64,000 nucleotides of DNA from Ligustrum vulgare. Its lineage: Eukaryota; Streptophyta; Magnoliopsida; Lamiales; Oleaceae. The notes below the pieces were generated by a model that worked only from the letters and a program-made list of their open reading frames with translations, did not search any database and was not told the DNA's origin. Of the stretch, positions 21,950-33,292 are shown one piece after another. Position numbers and translations under genes: made by a program. Positions within the stretch are counted from its first letter, which is position 1; every line of letters begins with the position of its first letter. The stretch covers positions 48,410,124 through 48,474,123 of the forward strand of contig OY743169.1 of the NCBI GenBank assembly GCA_963555705.1, written 5' to 3'.

Positions 21950-22242
21950 GAAAAAAATTACATAAAAAAACATACCTTAAGCGACGGAGCAGAATTCTTG
22001 AACGAAGTTTGATTCGGTAGGCTTCGAGCAGAACCAGAAAAGGAAAGGGGGAAATCAGGAAATAACATTAAACCTCAACAAAACCACTAATCAATTGAAA
22101 AAAATTACATAAAAAAACATACCTTAAGCCGGGAGCAGAATTCTTGAACGAAGTTTGATTCGGTAGGCTTCGAGCAGAACCAGAAAAGGAAAGGGGGAAA
22201 TCAGGAAATAACATTAAACCTCAACAAAACCACTAATCAATC
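21950..22242 (+). repeat. Tandem duplication, 147-bp unit, two copies
   Basis: Unit 1 starts at 21950 and unit 2 at 22097, both with GAAAAAAATTACAT. They are nearly identical (AAGCGACGGAG against AAGCCGGGAG), so the duplication is recent. Confidence 0.93.
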
Positions 22243-23310
22243 GTAGGGAAATCAAATAATATATATTAAAAATACATACCTGAAATATTATATTTGCTTC
22301 AAAATTGAGTCAACAAATGGAATAAAAAAAAAGTAACATCAAAACAACAAGAAATCCACAACCGAGCTACAAGAAAAGGCGACGAGTGTTTCCAAAGCAG
22401 GTTGAAGGCATGAAGACTGATAGTTCTTTCAATTCAGTAGGGAGAACATGTAAGAGAGAAGTCGGTTTACATTTATTCGACACACGGTAGATGAAGATTC
22501 ACAGGATGGTGTGGCGATGAGTATAGATAATGGCATAGGATAAGCGGCGAATGTTAAATAAAATTTTTCATGCCCCAGCACAATATGAAAATATATTTGA
22601 GATATTTTAAGGGAATGTTTGATGTTTGAAAACATAAAATGGGATCTTTCATGTGGCAAAAGATTGGATGTTTCAACTCTTACACGTGGCAATAATTGGT
22701 TACATAAATAAATAGTAACTCCTCCAAGCCTCTTTTATTGTAGGGGGATATTGGGCTTTCTTTTTTAGTTTTGGGCTTTTTTATAAGAGGGTTTTATTGT
22801 TTTGGTCAAAGTTTATAGTTTGATAGATAAATTGGTTGATGATTTTCATTTTTTTAATGGACTGATTTGAGATTTATTAAATTGGCCCAAATTTATAGTT
22901 TGATAGATGATATATGGTTTTCAGGATGCTTAATTGATTTTCTGAATGAATTATGGTTTGATAGATGATTTATGATTTTGAGAATGGTTAATTGATTTTC
23001 AAAATGAATTATAATTTGATACTTTAATATATAATTTCAAGAATGAATTTAGTGGCATTGTTTTGCATTATGATTTATAATTTTTATATTTTATAATTTG
23101 TAATTTTTTTAAATAATAAATTTCTATGTTCCATTCTTGATTCTCTCCTTCCCCTTGGGGTTCGCAATTGAAATACTCGACGCATTGACCATTCAACATT
23201 TACTAATTACCAGTCACCAGAGGTTCTACAACAAGGTATTTCGACCGTTGACAGTCGTCTGTCAATGGTCCACGATACATGGACGGCCGTTCTAGCTGGA
23301 GTTAAGTCCT
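22243..23310. other. Stretch without recognisable gene
   Basis: AT-rich right part of the hAT-like insertion. Near 22815-23030 there are imperfect repeats of TTTGATAGATGATTTATG and TTAATTGATTTTC. No coding frame is supported. Confidence 0.5.
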
Positions 23311-23323
23311 GGATCCGTCCTTG

Positions 23324-23565
23324 ACTGCCACTTCTATGCTAAACAATGAAAATGTTCAGCAATCAAATGCAGACATTGCAGTGCACGAGAACCAACTTGT
23401 GGGTCAGAAAGGAAAGGTGACAATTCTCTCTCTTTTACTGTTAAGAATTGGATAATCTCTCAAGTTAGACAATAACTTGTAGCAAGTTGGTAAAGAGTCG
23501 AAAATATTGGAACATGTTACAGAAAGTAGCAAGACTCAAACTTTTATCTCTCCGCTAAAAGAATT
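23324..23565 (+). pseudogene. E2 pseudogene continued, linker region
   Basis: After the right target duplication the frame interrupted at 8266 continues: TSMLNNENVQQSNADIAVHE, then LVGQKGK before a likely intron (GTGACA...TTGTAG, about 23416-23480). A second piece GKESKILEHVTESSKTQ follows. This is the weakly conserved linker before the UBC fold in the family. It stays open for about 90 bases after the junction, then decays. Confidence 0.65.
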
Positions 23566-23632
23566 GTTGGTAGTCTTTGATGGTATATGCAGGCTCTGTA
23601 TTATTTGTGTTACAATAAATTTCCCACATTAA

Positions 23633-23851
23633 TGTATTTGATTGAGGGGTGGAAAAGGAAAAGAAAAATATTTTCCATCCTCATTTTCTACCTTTGGTAT
23701 TTGATTGCCAAGTGGTCAATGAAATTTGTTTTCCATCTAAGTTCAGAAAGGGTTTTTATTCCTTGAAAACAAGAAATTGTTTTCCCATGGGGTGGGTGGG
23801 AAAATGATTTCCATGGAATTTCTTTTCCTTTTCCACCTCCCAACAAACACA
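23633..23851. mobile_element. Small inverted-repeat (MITE-like) element
   Basis: The left TGTATTTGATTGAGGGGTGG and the inverted right TGTGTTTGTTGGGAGGTGG both continue into AAAAGGAAAAGAAA, making arms of about 35 bp in a 219-bp unit. No clear target duplication was seen. It lies in an intron of the E2 pseudogene. Confidence 0.55.
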
Positions 23852-24204
23852 ACTGAGTGATGACTTGACTTTTGAAGTTCAGTTCATTTTTTGAAATTTT
23901 TTGTGAAGAAATAATTCCTTATGATGGAACCCAACCCTGAGTTCTCATAATAACAATCTAACAATTTAAAGGGAACATCAAATCTCGGCCACATCTGTTA
24001 TTGGTAATTGGTGTAAAATCCGTATTTCAGTTTTTAGTATATGAATTTAAATGTATTTGCCAGGACATGTTGGATTTGAATTATGACAATTTAACAATAT
24101 TATCATTTTATTATCACAACAATAGTCAATAGTGGCCGACTTTTATATTTGTATTTTCATTTTTTCTATTTCTTCAAAAATAAAAATTCATAATTTTACA
24201 GAAA

Positions 24205-24247
24205 CAATCTATGTCATGATGGACTGTTTCTCTTTGACATTTGTCTA
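24205..24247 (+). pseudogene. E2 pseudogene, start of the UBC fold
   Basis: It reads HDGLFLFDIC (family: PYHDGLFFFDI), the edge strand before the active-site loop. The exon is cut at GTCTA (24243-24247) by the Copia element and resumes at 30591 in the same frame. Confidence 0.75.
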
Positions 24248-25105
24248 TGTTGGATCGAAAAAGAACAATAATGAAAAATAACATGAAAGTAACGCAAGAA
24301 CACAAAGAATTTTCGGTCCGAAGACCCCGGAGGTTCGGTAATTCAAAGAATTTCCTACTCCCCCGTTGAGCAATCCACAAAATTTGGATTCACGCTCAAA
24401 TCCACTAGGCACAAAGCAATGTTCAAAGCTAATTACAATCAATCCCAAAATTTCTCAAACTCCCCAAAATCGAAGCAGAGGCACGACAGACAATACGCAA
24501 TATTTCACCAAGAAATACTCCCTTCACTAATGCAATACACCTATTGTAAACCACACTATATTCACCAAGAGAAACCCAAAATTACCCAAAACCAAAGCTA
24601 CAATCGGTACTACAAATTGACCGAGATATCACCAAGAAATACTCTCTTTCACAAAGATTACACCTATTGCAATCTATCTAATCACCAAGAAAAGAATAAA
24701 GGAAGAGAGAGCACCAATTTATCTTCACCAAGAAGAATCGCACGAACACCTTCGTGCCCTAAACGTCGCCTGGTTTGAGAGAGAAGAGAGCTGCGTTCTG
24801 TTGCCTTTTATTCTGCCCAACTGTCTTTATTGCTTCTCACCAAGAAGAATCAAACACCCTTCAAATCCTAAGTAAATCACCCGATCGAGAGGAGGGAAGA
24901 AGCTGCGTTAATTTTTCCTTTTTCTTTTCTGTCTGCGCGCTTGTGTTCTGTCTGTGCTTCCTTTTTATTTCAGCCGATTTTCTACTGAATGAAGCTTGGG
25001 TAAAGATATATAGTCCAGCAGCCCAAGTTTTGGGCTAAAAATCCAATGAGGCCCAACAAATAGATAAAACGTTATTTGCTTTAGAAAGAGAGTAGCAACT
25101 CTACA
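24248..25105 (-). repeat. 3' LTR of the second Copia
   Basis: 858 bp, paired with 29733-30590. It contains chance plus-strand ORFs (119 and 87 codons) that recur in the other LTR. Confidence 0.93.
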
Positions 25106-25117
25106 TTCTCCACCTTG
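25106..25117 (-). promoter_or_regulatory. Polypurine tract of the second Copia
   Basis: The minus strand reads AAGGTGGAGAA directly before the 3' LTR. Confidence 0.75.
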
Positions 25118-25245
25118 CTACGAACTTGAGTGCACCATTAGTGGATTTGAGCAACCAATTCAATATCATCTTGCTCATAAATACCTGTAAAAGAAAAGAC
25201 AAAGAATTAGTTTCAAAAAATTAAACAAGGACCGAATATTGATAC

Positions 25246-28200
25246 TTAAGAATCAATGTTCAGCATTTTCATGCAATCCTTAAATCTATTAATGGGTAAC
25301 ACCTTTGTTCCCATATCCGAAGGATTTAAAAGTGTTGGTATCTTTTCAATTTTAACCATTCCATTTTCAACCATGTCCCTTATAAAATGATATTTAATAG
25401 CTACATGCTTAGTCCTATCATGAAACATGGGATTCTTACTAAGATGAATGACACTCTGATTATCAGAAAATAGAAGTACATTATTATCAATAAAGTTCAA
25501 TTCATGCAATAAACCCCTCACCCAAAGCCCCTCCTTTAATGCTTCACATGCAGCAATATATTCAGCCTCAGTGGATGATAGTGCAACTACCCTTTGCAAC
25601 TATGATTTCCAACTAATGCATGAATTACATAAAGTAAAAACATATGATGACGTACTTCTCCTTTTATCTAAATCACCCGCAAAATCAGAGTCACAATAAC
25701 CTTTTAAGATTATACCTTCTTTGCATTTGGAATAATGCAAACCAACAGTTTCAGTACCTTTTAGGTATCTAAGCATACCTTTTAATGCTTCCCAATGAAG
25801 TTCACCGGGATTGGACATAAACCTGCTAAGAGTACTCACAGAATATGCTAAATCGGGTCTAGTGCATACCATTAAAAACATAACAGAACCAATCACATTA
25901 GCATAAGGTACTTTATTCATCCTAATGATTTCTTCATCTGTTTTAGGAGATTGATCAGATGAAAGTTTCAAATGGTTTGACAAAGGTAATGAACAGGATT
26001 TAGCATGCATCATAGAAAATTTCTCAATCACTTTAGAAATGTAGGCAGATTGATTTAAAAACAAAGTACTATTAGTCCTATCCCTTTTTATGTTCATACC
26101 AAAAATTCTCTTGGCAGGGCCAAGATCCTTCATTTCAAATTCAGAATTTAATTTCTGTTTAACTGAGTTTATTTTATTCATATCATGACAGGCTAAAAGC
26201 ATATCATTCACATATAAAAGCAAATAAACAGAATCAGGTCCTCCATTTCCATCATAAAACAAGCATGAATCATAATTACTTTTCTTGAAGCCTAATACCT
26301 TCATGTAAGATTCAAATCTCCTATACCATTGCCTAGGAGCTTGTTTTAAACCATATAGAGACCTCTTTAAGAGACAAACAGTTTCAGTCTTACCCTTTTG
26401 CTCAAATCCTTTAGGTTGTTGCATATATATAGTTTCATCTAATTCACCATAAAGGAAAGCAGTTTTGACATCAAGCTGTTCTAACTCCCAGTCAAAATGA
26501 GCAACTAAGGCCAAAAGTATCCTAATAGATGTCTACTTGACGACAGGTGAGAAGATTTCATTATAGTCTATACCTTCCTTTTGGGAAAAGCCCTTAGCTA
26601 CTAGTCTGTCTTTGTACTTAACGCCATGTTTGCTGGAGTCACCTTCCTTAATCTTAAAAATCCACTTACAATCTATGACTTTATGATCTTTAGGCCTTTT
26701 AACCAATATCCAAGTTTTATTCTTATGTAAAGAATTCATTTCATCATTCATAGCTGCAAGCCAATTTTTAGATTCAGGACAAGAAATAGCTTCTTCATAA
26801 GAAGCTGGTTCATGACACAGATTATCACAATTAGTAAAGAGAGACATAAAATCATCATTGTTATACCTAGTGGAAGGTCTTACTTCCCTTCTCACCCTAT
26901 CTCTAATTAACTGATAGTTGGATAGATCATGTGTTTGAGTAAGTTCACTTTCAGTATTAGAATCAGTATCCTCTTGATCCATGTTTTCATTTTGGTCGTT
27001 CTGATTCAAGTGCTCCACCTCAAGAGGAGCTAGTGTAGTTGTGTTATCAAGACTGAGATCATTCAAGTCCCATATGACAGTTTTCATCCTTTTAAGATTA
27101 TCAGCTTTAGATTCAGTTTTGATAAGGCAAGGCATTAAATCTTCCTTAAACACAACATTCCTGCTTATTATTATTTTAAAACCCTGATCTTCTTTTACCC
27201 ACAACCTGTAACCTTTTACACCTTCTCCATAACCTAAGAAAACACATCTTTTAGACCTGGGGTCGAGTTTTCCTTGATTTTGGTGTGCATATGCAGCACA
27301 TCCAAAAACCTTTAAGGAGGAATAGTTGGGGTGTTTACCAGACCAAATAAATTCAGGAGTTTTAAAACCTGTAGCCCTTGAAGGGCTCAAGTTAACCAAA
27401 TAAGTGGCAGTCTTTACTGCCTCTCCCCAAAAACATTTTTGGAGACCAGAGCTCAACAACATACACCTCACTTTATTTAATAAGGTCCTATTCATTCTCT
27501 CAGCTCCCATTTTGTTGTGGTGTGTAGGTGACAGTCCTATGTCTTAAAATTCCATTTTGTTTACAAAACTCATCAAATATGGTATTACTAAAACTCCAAT
27601 CCATTATCAGTTTTCAAAACCTTTATTTTCTTGTTGGTTTGGTTTTCAATTAAGATTTTCCAATCCTTAAAATTTTGAAAAGTCTCATCTTTTGATTTTA
27701 GTAAAAAAGTCCAAACCTTTCTTGAAAACTCATCAATAATCAACAAGTAATATTTGAAACCAGAAACAGTTTGAGTGGATGCTGGACCCCATAGGTCAGC
27801 ATGAAGATATTCAAGAATGGAGGTGGATTTATGAATACCAGATTTGAAAGGTAGTTTTGTTTGTTTTCCCAAAATACATTCTTCACAAAAATCTTCCTTG
27901 TCTAAATTGACATTTCCTATAACCCCATCATTGCTTAGTGACTTAAGAGATTTATCTCCTATATGGCCAAGTCTTCGATGCCATAAGGAAGAGTTTCTGT
28001 TTTGAGAATGTAAGACGGATAGGCATTCTTCTTTCTGAGGAGTAGCATAAATTTTGTAAAGACCATTTGTTTTTGAGACATTTATGATTTCAGAAGAATC
28101 CTTTGGAATTTTGCAAAACCCATTCTTAAAGCAAATCTCAAAATTATTAGAATCCAAGATTCCTAAAGAAATGAGGTTCTTTTCAACCTCGGGAACATAC

Positions 28201-29270
28201 CTAGTTTGTTCCAATTTGAGAACTTTATCATTTTCAAGTTTTAAGACAATGTCACCAACACCACGTATCTTACAAGGAAAATTGTTTCCCATGTAAACAC
28301 TCCCTTTATCTGTAGGTGTGAAATTATTGAACCATTTTCTTTCGGGACACACATGATATGTGCACCCAGAATCCAATACCCAAGATTGATGAGTGTCTTG
28401 AGTATTCACCGTGTAAACGGCACCATTATTACCATCACACTCATTATTGTGTCTTGGTTTGTTCTTAAGATCATTTAATCTCTTGAGACAATCTTTAATG
28501 TAATGTCCAGGTTTCTCACAATAATAGCATTTCTTGATTGATTTATCCCGGGATTTGGAGAAATCTGGTTTCTTATTTGTAGGAGATTTTCCTTTTCTTT
28601 GGGTATTATTGTTATAGGTATTTTGATGTGGCTTGAATGGTCTTTTAGATTTAGCAATTAAAACTTCTCCTTGATGACTTCTTTTAATTTCAGATTTTAA
28701 TTCCAAATCTCTATTTCTTAAGGCAGAGGTAATAATATCAAGGCTAAGTGTATCTCTACCATATTCAAGAGCATATTTCACATCTTTATACCTATCACCC
28801 ACAACATTTAATAAAGCAATACACAATTGATCTTCAGATATCTTTTCATCACAATTAGACAAATCTTGTGTAAGCTTATTAAATCTATCAAGATTTAACT
28901 CGAGATCCTGAGATGATTCAAACCTAAAGGCAAAAAATTGTTTCAATAGAAAACACTTATCGGGAATGGATTTAGATAGATATAAATCTTCTAACTTTTG
29001 CCATAATTCAACAGTCGTTTCTGTTTCACCTACTTTTCTAAGGACAACATCGGAGAGATGAAGAAAAATAGTGCTCCATGCTTGTTCATCTAGTTCTTGC
29101 CTTCTAAAAGGACTAAATTCAGTAGGCCAATTTTCAGTAATAGCATATGCACATTTTTGTTGAAGTAAAAGAGCCCTAATCTTTTGCCTCCATAGACTAA
29201 AATCACATTTTCCAGTCCACACCTCTATTTCAAATTTAGTAGGAGACATTTTGAAAAAGAGAAATGCCAA
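25246..29270 (-). pseudogene. Copia gag-pol with stops and frameshifts
   Basis: Open from 29270 to 27588: Gag, zinc knuckle CYYCEKPGHYIKDC, protease DSGCTYH (Cys where most have Ala), GAG-pre-integrase, and integrase up to KTDNGLEF. A one-base insertion near 27586 and an indel near 27512 (at QQNG/AERMN) break the frame. Integrase end and the start of reverse transcriptase follow (27510-26533). A TAG at about 26530 interrupts VVK/TSIRIL. Reverse transcriptase runs 26514-25600, with the active-site box as YVND, not YVDD (near 26210). Another TAG at 25600 precedes RNase H (SSTEAEY, 25599-25246). The altered YVND and the stops make it non-functional. Confidence 0.9.
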
Positions 29271-29718
29271 GTTTCACAAAGCAAGTCACCAAAATTTGAA
29301 ATCACAAAATCTAACCTATATATCAAGAAATAAAGCAACAAAGTCCAAGTATATAAAAATATTTAAAAATAGTGCAGATTATTAAAACATGCAATATTTT
29401 AACAAAATTATATAAATGAAACAATTATGCAAGAATTCAAGAATATATCAGATTATTGTAATTTCCCTAAAATTAACTTCAATTGATTCACTTATCAAAA
29501 ACGGATGTGGATACCAAGATATATATATATCAGTATATATAATATTCCAAAAACCGAAACAAGATAAGGATAGAAGTTACCAATGATTCGAAAATGTTCA
29601 ATACAGGGAATTCTGAAGGCTGGCAAAGAAAAAACCAATTTACAGACTATTGGCAGTGTAGGAAGCCTCAAATTATGAACCTGCAAAGTCAAGAAATTGG
29701 ATTTCAGCCAGTACACAA

Positions 29719-29730
29719 GCTCTGATACCA
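29719..29730 (-). promoter_or_regulatory. Primer binding site (tRNA-iMet)
   Basis: The minus strand reads TGGTATCAGAGC two bases inside the 5' LTR. Confidence 0.9.
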
Positions 29731-29732
29731 CT

Positions 29733-30590
29733 TGTTGGATCGAAAAAGAACAATAATGAAAAATAACATGAAAGTAACGCAAGAACACAAAGAATTTTCG
29801 GTCCGAAGACCCCGGAGGTTCGGTAATTCAAAGAATTTCCTACTCCCCCGTTGAGCAATCCACAAAATTTGGATTCACGCTCAAATCCACTAGGCACAAA
29901 GCAATGTTCAAAGCTAATTACAATCAATCCCAAAATTTCTCAAACTCCCCAAAATCGAAGCAGAGGCACGACAGACAATACGCAATATTTCACCAAGAAA
30001 TACTCCCTTCACTAATGCAATACACCTATTGTAAACCACACTATATTCACCAAGAGAAACCCAAAATTACCCAAAACCAAAGCTACAATCGGTACTACAA
30101 ATTGACCGAGATATCACCAAGAAATACTCTCTTTCACAAAGATTACACCTATTGCAATCTATCTAATCACCAAGAAAAGAATAAAGGAAGAGAGAGCACC
30201 AATTTATCTTCACCAAGAAGAATCGCACGAACACCTTCGTGCCCTAAACGTCGCCTGATTTGAGAGAGAAGAGAGCTGCGTTCTGTTGCCTTTTATTCTG
30301 CCCAACTGTCTTTATTGCTTCTCACCAAGAAGAATCAAACACCCTTCAAATCCTAAGTAAATCACCCGATCGAGAGGAGGGAAGAAGCTGCGTTAATTTT
30401 TCCTTTTTCTTTTCTGTCTGCGCGCTTGTGTTCTGTCTGTGCTTCCTTTTTATTTCAGCCGATTTTCTACTGAATGAAGCTTGGGTAAAGATATATAGTC
30501 CAGCAGCCCAAGTTTTGGGCTAAAAATCCAATGAGGCCCAACAAATAGATAAAACGTTATTTGCTTTAGAAAGAGAGTAGCAACTCTACA
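29733..30590 (-). repeat. 5' LTR of the second Copia
   Basis: 858 bp, near-identical to 24248-25105. Confidence 0.93.
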
Positions 30591-31185
30591 GTCTACCACC
30601 ACAATATCCTGATGATCCACCAATGACCACATGTTAGTAGGGTTTTGTAGCTGTTGGGTATATAATTTAATTGATGGTGTTTTGTGCAAGTAATTACTTA
30701 TTTTTCAACTTCATCAACTATTAATGATTTTCAGAGTTGGTTATGCATGTGTGAAATAGAATTTCAGAAAAAATGGGTGCAACCTTTAATTAACATGAAA
30801 TATGTGCAGATGGAGATGGTGTACTATATTTCTGGTGGACTTGGCATTAATCCCAAGTAATACGAGTCGGGAAAGGTCTGTCTCAGTATCCTCAATACGT
30901 GCAGGCACTGAAGTGTGGAATCCACGATTCTTCAACTTCTCCTCTCCCTCCATGCATCCAGGCCCTTGTACTCAATGAAAAGCCTTATTTTAACGAGGCT
31001 GGATACAATTTACTGTACATCCATCATGTACCTTGTAAGGTAACTTATAATATATCATAATTTTCAGAGACAATAAATAAAACATGTTTATACATGTTCA
31101 AGTATAACTTTGAGAATAATAATGTTACAAATGGTGCAGCATTTTATTTTATTTTGAGGAACTTGTGAAGGAGCACTTCAAACAA

Positions 31186-31188
<3 letters not shown>
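30591..31188 (+). pseudogene. E2 pseudogene, UBC catalytic fold and C-terminus
   Basis: After the Copia the frame continues LPPQYPDDPP (about 30596-30625). An intron follows to about 30810, then VYYISGGLGINPK-stop-YESGKVCLSV (30817-30885), holding the active-site region (Cys in GKVCLSL of the family). EVWNPRFF and, in other frames, remnants of LQALVLNEKPYFNEAGY (30960-31010) come next, and finally FEELVKEHFKQE (31153-31188). It is broken by a stop at the Leu/Tyr site and several frameshifts. An AT microsatellite follows at once. The reading order matches UBC23/UBC24 enzymes, so this is the 3' end of the locus that starts at 6860. Confidence 0.8.
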
Positions 31189-31235
<47 letters not shown>

Positions 31236-31240
31236 GTATT
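31188..31240. repeat. (AT)n then (GTAT)n microsatellite
   Basis: About 36 bases of AT alternation followed by four TGTA units, directly after the last E2 codons. Confidence 0.95.
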
Positions 31241-31382
31241 TATATTGCGTTGACTTGTAAAGCATATATGGATGGAAGGAGCTAGCTCGAATAGGTTAAG
31301 ACAGTAAAACTGAAGATAAATATCAGAAAGGAAGCTATACGGTCATGCTCGGCAAGCTCTTTCCAAGAATGGTGGACGAGAC

Positions 31383-31756
31383 TAGGAATGTCAACGAGCC
31401 GAGCCGGCTCGCGAGCCGAAGATCGAGGCTCGAACTTGGTTCGAGCTTTTTGGGGTCGAGCTTTTTTTGACCCGAGCCGAGCCAAGTCCCGAGCTTTTAC
31501 TTTTTCTCTTATTTTTATAGCAAAAATTCATAAAATTTTTATTAAAAATGTGTATATATAGCAAGTTGAGCCGAACTCGTGATCGAAATTCATTGTTCAA
31601 GCTCCCATTGAGCTTTTTTAGCGGGCTTTTTTTTGGCTCGAGCCGAGCCGAGCCAAAGCCCGTCTCTCAAAAAAAAGCTTGGCTCGAGCTTTGGCTTAAA
31701 ATCTCGAGCCGCGAGCCGAGCTTTTTTCGAGCCGACGAGCCATTTTATCATCCCTA
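31383..31756. mobile_element. hAT-type MITE rich in GAGCC/GGCTC
   Basis: A 374-bp element. The left end is TAGGAATGTCAACGAGCC and the inverted right end TAGGGATGATAAAATGGCTC. A perfect 8-bp target duplication GACGAGAC lies at 31375-31382 and 31757-31764. The interior is built from GAGCCGAGCC and GGCTCGAGC words on both strands, so the whole element can fold. Plus and minus ORFs in it are by-products of these repeats. Confidence 0.88.
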
Positions 31757-31764
31757 GACGAGAC

Positions 31765-33292
31765 TAATGCCTAATGTAAGAAGAAGATTTTAACCGTTGA
31801 TCTCTTGATGATCAAAGGTGTATGTGTATGTTTGATGAATAAAAAAAACTTTAAAAACTTATCAAACTATTTACTTGGTGTATAAATATAAATTGTGTGT
31901 GAAAGAACATTTGGTTTTCATTGTAAGATATAAATGGAAGGAAGAGAGTATATTATTTGATTGTCCACCACTCCAACTTTATTTACCATACCATACAAAG
32001 AGGTGTCGATTTGCTGGTACTAGTTTGGTGATATAAAATATTATTTAATTCTCTATATTACTTCATCATCATCATCATCATAAAATTGTATTGATTTATA
32101 TCAGGAAAAAGAAAGGAATTACACTAATGATTTGAATACTATTTTATTAAGCTCTTACTTGTCGAGGAAATTAATCACAAAACCCATGTTTGCATTTTAA
32201 GGAGGTATGAGATTTTAAGGAGTATGTTAAAAAAAAAAAAAAACTAAAAAAGTCCTATCTAATATATTATCAAACGCAGGAAGAAAGCAGAAGAGATTCT
32301 GTAAGTAAAACGAGTGAACAAGGAGAAGTCAGTCATGCTGCCTATGTAAGATTAACGAGGAAGTCGTGCTACATATCATCCATCATATGTACAATAGGGA
32401 CAACACAAAAATAAGTTAAAACCGGCACTTGTCGACTAGTAACTTGCATCCAAGACAATGGTTTCTCCTGAAGATTAGATGAGCGAGCGAGCGAGCGAGA
32501 GAGGAGTATCCTCATAGTCTACCTGCAAAACTGTAAAACCATACTCAATCAAAATTCTTTTAAATTCCTTGGAAATGAAGTAAAATTACATTTATATGTA
32601 CACACTCACTACTTGCAAACTAGAAATTTCAACTTGATGATTCAATATTCAACATATCTAAACTATGTATTCTTTTATTCTCTAACTCCCTCTTTAGTAA
32701 TAGTAATAGTAATAGTAATAGTAATACCCTGGTTGATGATTCAATATTCAACACCTACTGATTAAGCAAAATGAGTTATTTTGAGCCTTCAATAAAAAAT
32801 GAATGTTTATTTTCAGGCTCCTTAACTTGGTAGTCCAAGGCAAAAATGATTGTAAATGCAACATCTCATTCTCAATCAATCTGTAAAACAAGAAAAAGCA
32901 ATACTACCTATTTTCTCATATAGCAACTTGACATGATAAGGAACCAATGATGTTATCACTGGAATTAGAATACTGGGAAGATGCATAAAAAGTAAAGAGC
33001 ACTGATTTCAAGGAACTGGGATTGAATTTAAAAGCTTCTATCTTACACCTAAAATCTTAGATATATCAAATCCAAGCCTTTACATAGCTCATCAAGGAGT
33101 AACATATTTTATGCCCCAACAAAAATTGCTTAGTTTCAACCAACAGACGGCACACCTGTCTACTAACCAGCATTACTCAGTTTTCCTCTACAAATTTGAA
33201 TTTAGCATTTTCAAGCACTGATATCAAGTGGTTGGTATTGAACTCTCAAAATTATACGTAAATGCAAGAAGAGAATATCACCTCTAATCACG
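31765..33292. other. Intergenic DNA downstream of the callose synthase gene
   Basis: AT-rich, with small repeats: (TCA)n near 32058-32081, (GAGC)n near 32480-32500 and (TAGTAA)n at 32695-32727. The last is flanked by two copies of TGATGATTCAATATTCAACA (from 32635 and 32734). The callose synthase 3' UTR must lie at the right end. No other gene was seen. Confidence 0.6.

Larger units (their letters stand above)
8267..23323. mobile_element. 15-kb hAT-like insertion carrying gene fragments
   Basis: The left end CAGTGACGGATGTAGG and the inverted right end CAAGGACGGATCCAGG match at 12 of 16 positions and resemble known plant hAT termini (CAGnGGCGGAnCCAGG). The element is flanked by perfect 8-bp duplications, the hAT hallmark. 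Subterminal sequence is partly shared (CTAGCTGGCCGTC on the left, CCAGCTAGAACGGCCGTC on the inverted right). The interior holds a broken Helitron gene, aminopeptidase and cellulose synthase exons, a large inverted repeat and satellite-like repeats. No hAT transposase or BED/dimerisation domain was seen, so it is non-autonomous. Its size probably comes from later insertions, though transfer as one large unit cannot be excluded. Confidence 0.75.
24248..30590 (-). mobile_element. Second Ty1/copia retrotransposon, LTRs near identical, pol broken
   Basis: 6,343 bp on the minus strand. The 858-bp LTRs (TGTTGGATCG ... CAACTCTACA) differ by very few bases; one clear difference is CCTGGTTTG against CCTGATTTG. 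The target duplication GTCTA lies at 24243-24247 and 30591-30595. A tRNA-iMet primer site and a polypurine tract are present. The interior gag-pol has several disabling changes although the LTRs look young. It sits inside the UBC-fold exon of the E2 pseudogene. Confidence 0.94.

Noticed and set aside
8267..23323. hAT transposase gene
   Set aside because: Looked for BED finger and dimerisation motifs in the interior; none seen, only Helitron and captured sequences.
8267..23323. Whole region as a single Helitron
   Set aside because: The 8-bp duplication and inverted ends fit hAT; Helitrons make no duplication.
24419..25038. 119- and 87-codon plus ORFs, repeated at 29904-30523
   Set aside because: Within LTRs of the second Copia, no recognisable protein; noncoding LTR sequence.
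31282..31757. ORFs with Arg/Ala/Ser-rich translations
   Set aside because: Products of GAGCC repeats in the MITE, on both strands; not genes.
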